DNA from: Apteryx mantelli
Taxonomy: Eukaryota; Chordata; Aves; Apterygiformes; Apterygidae
Length of the DNA stretch: 64,000 nucleotides
Direction of reading: 5' to 3'
Assembly (NCBI RefSeq): GCF_036417845.1
Contig: NC_090020.1
Span: forward strand, 38,858,425 to 38,922,424
Below the pieces are notes generated by a model that was not told the DNA's origin, ran no database searches, and saw nothing but the letters and a program-made list of their open reading frames with translations. Below, piece by piece: positions 61,001-64,000 of the stretch; position 1 is the stretch's first letter, and each line of letters starts with the position of its first letter. The position numbers and the translations under genes were made by a program.

Positions 61001-64000
61001 ATAAAATAACCCCTGTGGACACTCTATTGGAGACCTTATGAACTATTACAGAAATTCTCAGATCGCTTCTTCTTAAGTCGAGCAGCACGAGGGTCTGGCA
61101 GGGGCCGATGAAGCTGCTAGTGCCCATCCTTGCTGGGGGAGGCTGTCCTGCGCAAAGCGCTCACCTGGGCAGTGGAAATCAGAAAAATCCAGTGGGCAGC
61201 CACAACTCACCTTGGCCAAGGCTAGATTGGGCAGTTGGGCCCTGGACCTTCCAAAGGGAATATCTCCTTGGATCTCCCTGGATATTGGTAGGAGCCATGC
61301 TGGGTAGGGATGTGACTTCAGACCTCTGCACAGGCTGCTGCCCTGCACTAAGGAGCCTGGCAGAGTCAGGCTTCTTTGGGAGAGACTTGTGGCCATCACC
61401 TAGCATGCTGTTTGTGATATCCCCTTTCTGAAGGATGCGCGAGTAGTAACAGTTTCTAATATTAGAGCTTAAACCACATCTGAGGGATTTTGGAGCTGTC
61501 GCGGGAGGAGAATTACTTTGTGTGAATGAGAGTATTAATAAGACAAAGAATAGGTTTTGTCTTCTAAGACCAGCTCCCAAAGATGATCAGATCTTAATCT
61601 TACGAAGTTGGAAATTGAATCCTCTGTACATTTTCCCCTTCCAGCAAAATGGTTAGCCACTTTTTCATGACTGCAGAAACTAGCTTCTCTGGCTCATTGC
61701 CTGCTTCTCTGCCAAGGTGGAGAGGAAGATGAACGCAGCTGCAAATCTTCCCATTTTGACTTTCCCCCACTGTTGCCTGTAGCTTCTCAGTCCATGCAGC
61801 TCAATTGCAAAATAAAGGGATAGTTTCCCATATAGAAGCTTATTTAAAATTTATGCTGCTCTAAAGCCTGAAAGATCAAAGTATTTTCAATAGCACAGGA
61901 GGAACTCCTCCATAATAAAGCTCTTAAAGCTGACTTTGTAGCTGTAAGCTGGCTTCATTGCACAGGGACAGTCACTCACTGTGACCACAGGGCTGTCTTC
62001 CAGAGGCACAGTAATCCTACTTTTAAGGACACATCTTGCACTGGAAGTAATTGTTGGCTGCAAAGCTAGTGTGGGCTTTCAACTGTGACCGACAGTTTAG
62101 AGTTAATTCATAACTGCTCTTTGACTGCCTGACATTCAAGTGCTGCCCAGATGAAGAGGCAGCATTTTACAAGAGCCACAGAAAGTGTGGCAGGGAGAAG
62201 AACTGGAGGTATTTCACTTGACATTACTATTGTAATCATACTCCAGTAAGGTTTTAGAAAATAACAGGAAACTCTTACAGTCCTCCAAGAGATTTTATAC
62301 ACACACGTGCTTTTTCCCTCTTCCCCTGCCTCTCTCTTGCTCTTGCTGTCTCTCGTTTTTACAGGTTTTGGATAGGGTTTGATCCAGGTAGTTTGATTTG
62401 TATGCTTTGCTCAACTAAATCAAAGTGAAATAATGAAAAATTACAAACTTGAATGACTATGGCTCAAGTTTTGTCACAGGAATTGATGTGTTTAATATGT
62501 CTGTGTTTTAAAACCAGACCATACAAGGACATCTTCATCCAAACCAAAAAGATCTCACACATGAGTAGCAGTTGATAGACCGTTACCATTTTTTTGTTCA
62601 CAGTTGGTTAGGAGCACAGAATATTCAGGAACATAAGCAGGTACATCTTTTTTTCTCCTCAAATGGCAATGATTCAGTTAATGACTTGTAGTTACATAAA
62701 AAATTTTAACAGGTCTGGCTACTGTCTGGATTCCTTCACCTCCTCCTGCCTTGGCCTGTTGCACTTGCTTTCTTTGAGCATTAGACTCCTACCAATTTCC
62801 TTTAGACAACGCACCAAGCTCCGGTGGGGGCCTGGCTTGTTCAGGATTTTGGGGCTGAGATAGGGAATTTTTCACCTCAGTTTTGCATGTTCAGCTCTGC
62901 TTGGCAATTACAAGCTGGTGGCTATATGAAATGAAATGGATAATCTCAGTTTAGTTTCTGGGAACACCTGGTCACAAATACCTATCCACAATTAGTCCAA
63001 CCACAGCAGTAACCAGGAATGTAATGTGCACGAAGCAGGAACTGGCTGTCAGAAAGGACAGTCTCCCAAACATTGGATGCACGTATGTGTTTTAATTAAT
63101 GTAAGGACTGGACTGTTCAGCTTTGGAGAAGAGCTGCACCGAGAAGGGGGTTGAACAATACATCAGCTTATTTTTAACTAATTTTTGTCCTGGTTCTGAA
63201 TCAATGTTTTTCTCTAGGGTTACAAATAATTTGTATGCCTGGAGGATATTAGATAGACAACTAATGTCAACGAGTATGCCAGGTCATTAAGATGTATTTT
63301 ATAGAATGGTGTGGTATCAGGAATTCATTCTGCATCCACAGCTGTGGAAAGAGATAAACTAGGAGGTAGGAAGGAAGGAGAGTTGTTGGAGGATGTAAGC
63401 TTCCTAACAAAAACAGCAGGGATGCTTTTGATGGAAAATTGAACAAATTTAAGAACAAGTATGACTGAGAACAAAGCCCAAATGGGATGGGAAATGTAAT
63501 TAGCCACTGGCAATGCAGCAGTTTCAAATAGAAGAGACAAGGATTCACAAACTACTATACAGTGATTAGTTTCCCTACCTCAGTATCAATGTTACTGTAA
63601 AATGTGTATGGAAAATACGTCAAGAGAAAGAAGCAACCATTTCAAAAATATAGTAGCCAAAGACAAGAGAGGTAAAAACAGTGGACATGGCCCAATCTAA
63701 AACAGAAGATGATTGGCCAGTAGTTACCAAACTCGCAAAGTGAAAAATGATCCTTCTGGCAGTAAGGAAAAGTAGGAGACTACCTAATGAGGAAGCTTGT
63801 TTCAGTGGTTCCCCATAACAAGGTGTACTTTCTTCCTGACCTGACAGGCTGATAAACCACAGGATGCCATTAAACTGGTAATGAAGTGCTATGCTAAAAA
63901 TAGCTTGTTTATTTTTTTTCTGGAAAGCCAGAATCAGCTGAATCATCTGTGTAATCAACTTACTCCCTGAGTTTCAGCAATCTCTGCACAGATCCCTGGG

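Larger units (their letters stand above)
34291..64000 (+). other. Presumed MARCHF3 intron 1, remainder, open at the window end
   Basis: About 29.7 kb with no supported coding exon. It contains an old SINE remnant at 41155-41310, short old-repeat phrases at 40236-40300 and 57210-57250, an AT dinucleotide tract at 46330-46356, a T run at 45484-45499 and a purine-rich strand at 48050-48310. AT-rich segments with many homeodomain-type motifs lie at 36060-36370 and 57890-58060. A GC-richer patch at 54080-54780 lacks CpG-island character. I found no second promoter, no RNA gene and no intact transposon. Confidence 0.45.

Noticed and set aside
61073-61580. Overlapping 107- to 133-residue frames on both strands
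   Set aside because: No recognisable domain or retroviral motif; mutually overlapping frames suggest chance in a GC-richer patch.
24500-64000. MARCHF3 RING-CH exon or MEGF10 EGF-repeat exons
   Set aside because: I looked for the RING-CH cysteine/histidine spacing and for EGF-type cysteine spacing in the open frames and found neither.

Overview
This window is vertebrate nuclear DNA. Exons are short and spread over several kilobases, splice sites follow the GT-AG rule, there are two CpG islands, and long non-coding stretches contain microsatellites and very old decayed SINE-like remnants. Recent mobile elements are almost absent: I see no Alu, no L1 and no clear CR1 3' end. Together with the recognisable gene this suggests a bird, or another sauropsid with a compact genome. 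The species cannot be named from the sequence.

One protein-coding gene can be read completely, on the + strand. It is the orthologue of human C5orf63, a glutaredoxin-like protein of the Glrx-like/DUF836 family. Its likely promoter and non-coding first exon lie in a CpG island at about 5.1-5.56 kb. Three coding exons follow at 10779-10895, 14168-14224 and 15008-15187, and join in phase 0 to give 117 residues. The protein has an Arg-rich, acid-free N-terminus resembling a mitochondrial presequence, a CPLC redox motif and a DIPVF cis-proline segment. A poly(A) signal lies at 15423, with a possible distal one at 16367.

A second, very GC-rich CpG island covers about 22.05-22.96 kb. It holds several GCC/CGG triplet tracts, a TATA-like box next to an Sp1-type box, and two strong + strand splice donors. 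Remembered mammalian gene order (LMNB1 - MARCHF3 - C5orf63 - MEGF10) and the roughly 6.6 kb gap make it the best candidate for the MARCHF3 promoter and first exon. No MARCHF3 coding exon is visible downstream, so 22.9-64 kb would be its long first intron. This assignment is inferred from synteny.

The rest is non-coding. It contains simple repeats, including a (GT)n/(AC)n inverted pair at 34.0 kb, several old MIR/CORE-SINE-like remnants in both orientations (17.7, 27.8, 29.6, 34.1 and 41.2 kb), short perfect inverted repeats, and AT-rich homeodomain-motif-rich segments that look like conserved non-coding elements. The ATG-initiated open frames outside the three C5orf63 exons look like chance frames. 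I found no rRNA, tRNA, CRISPR, intact transposon or viral gene.
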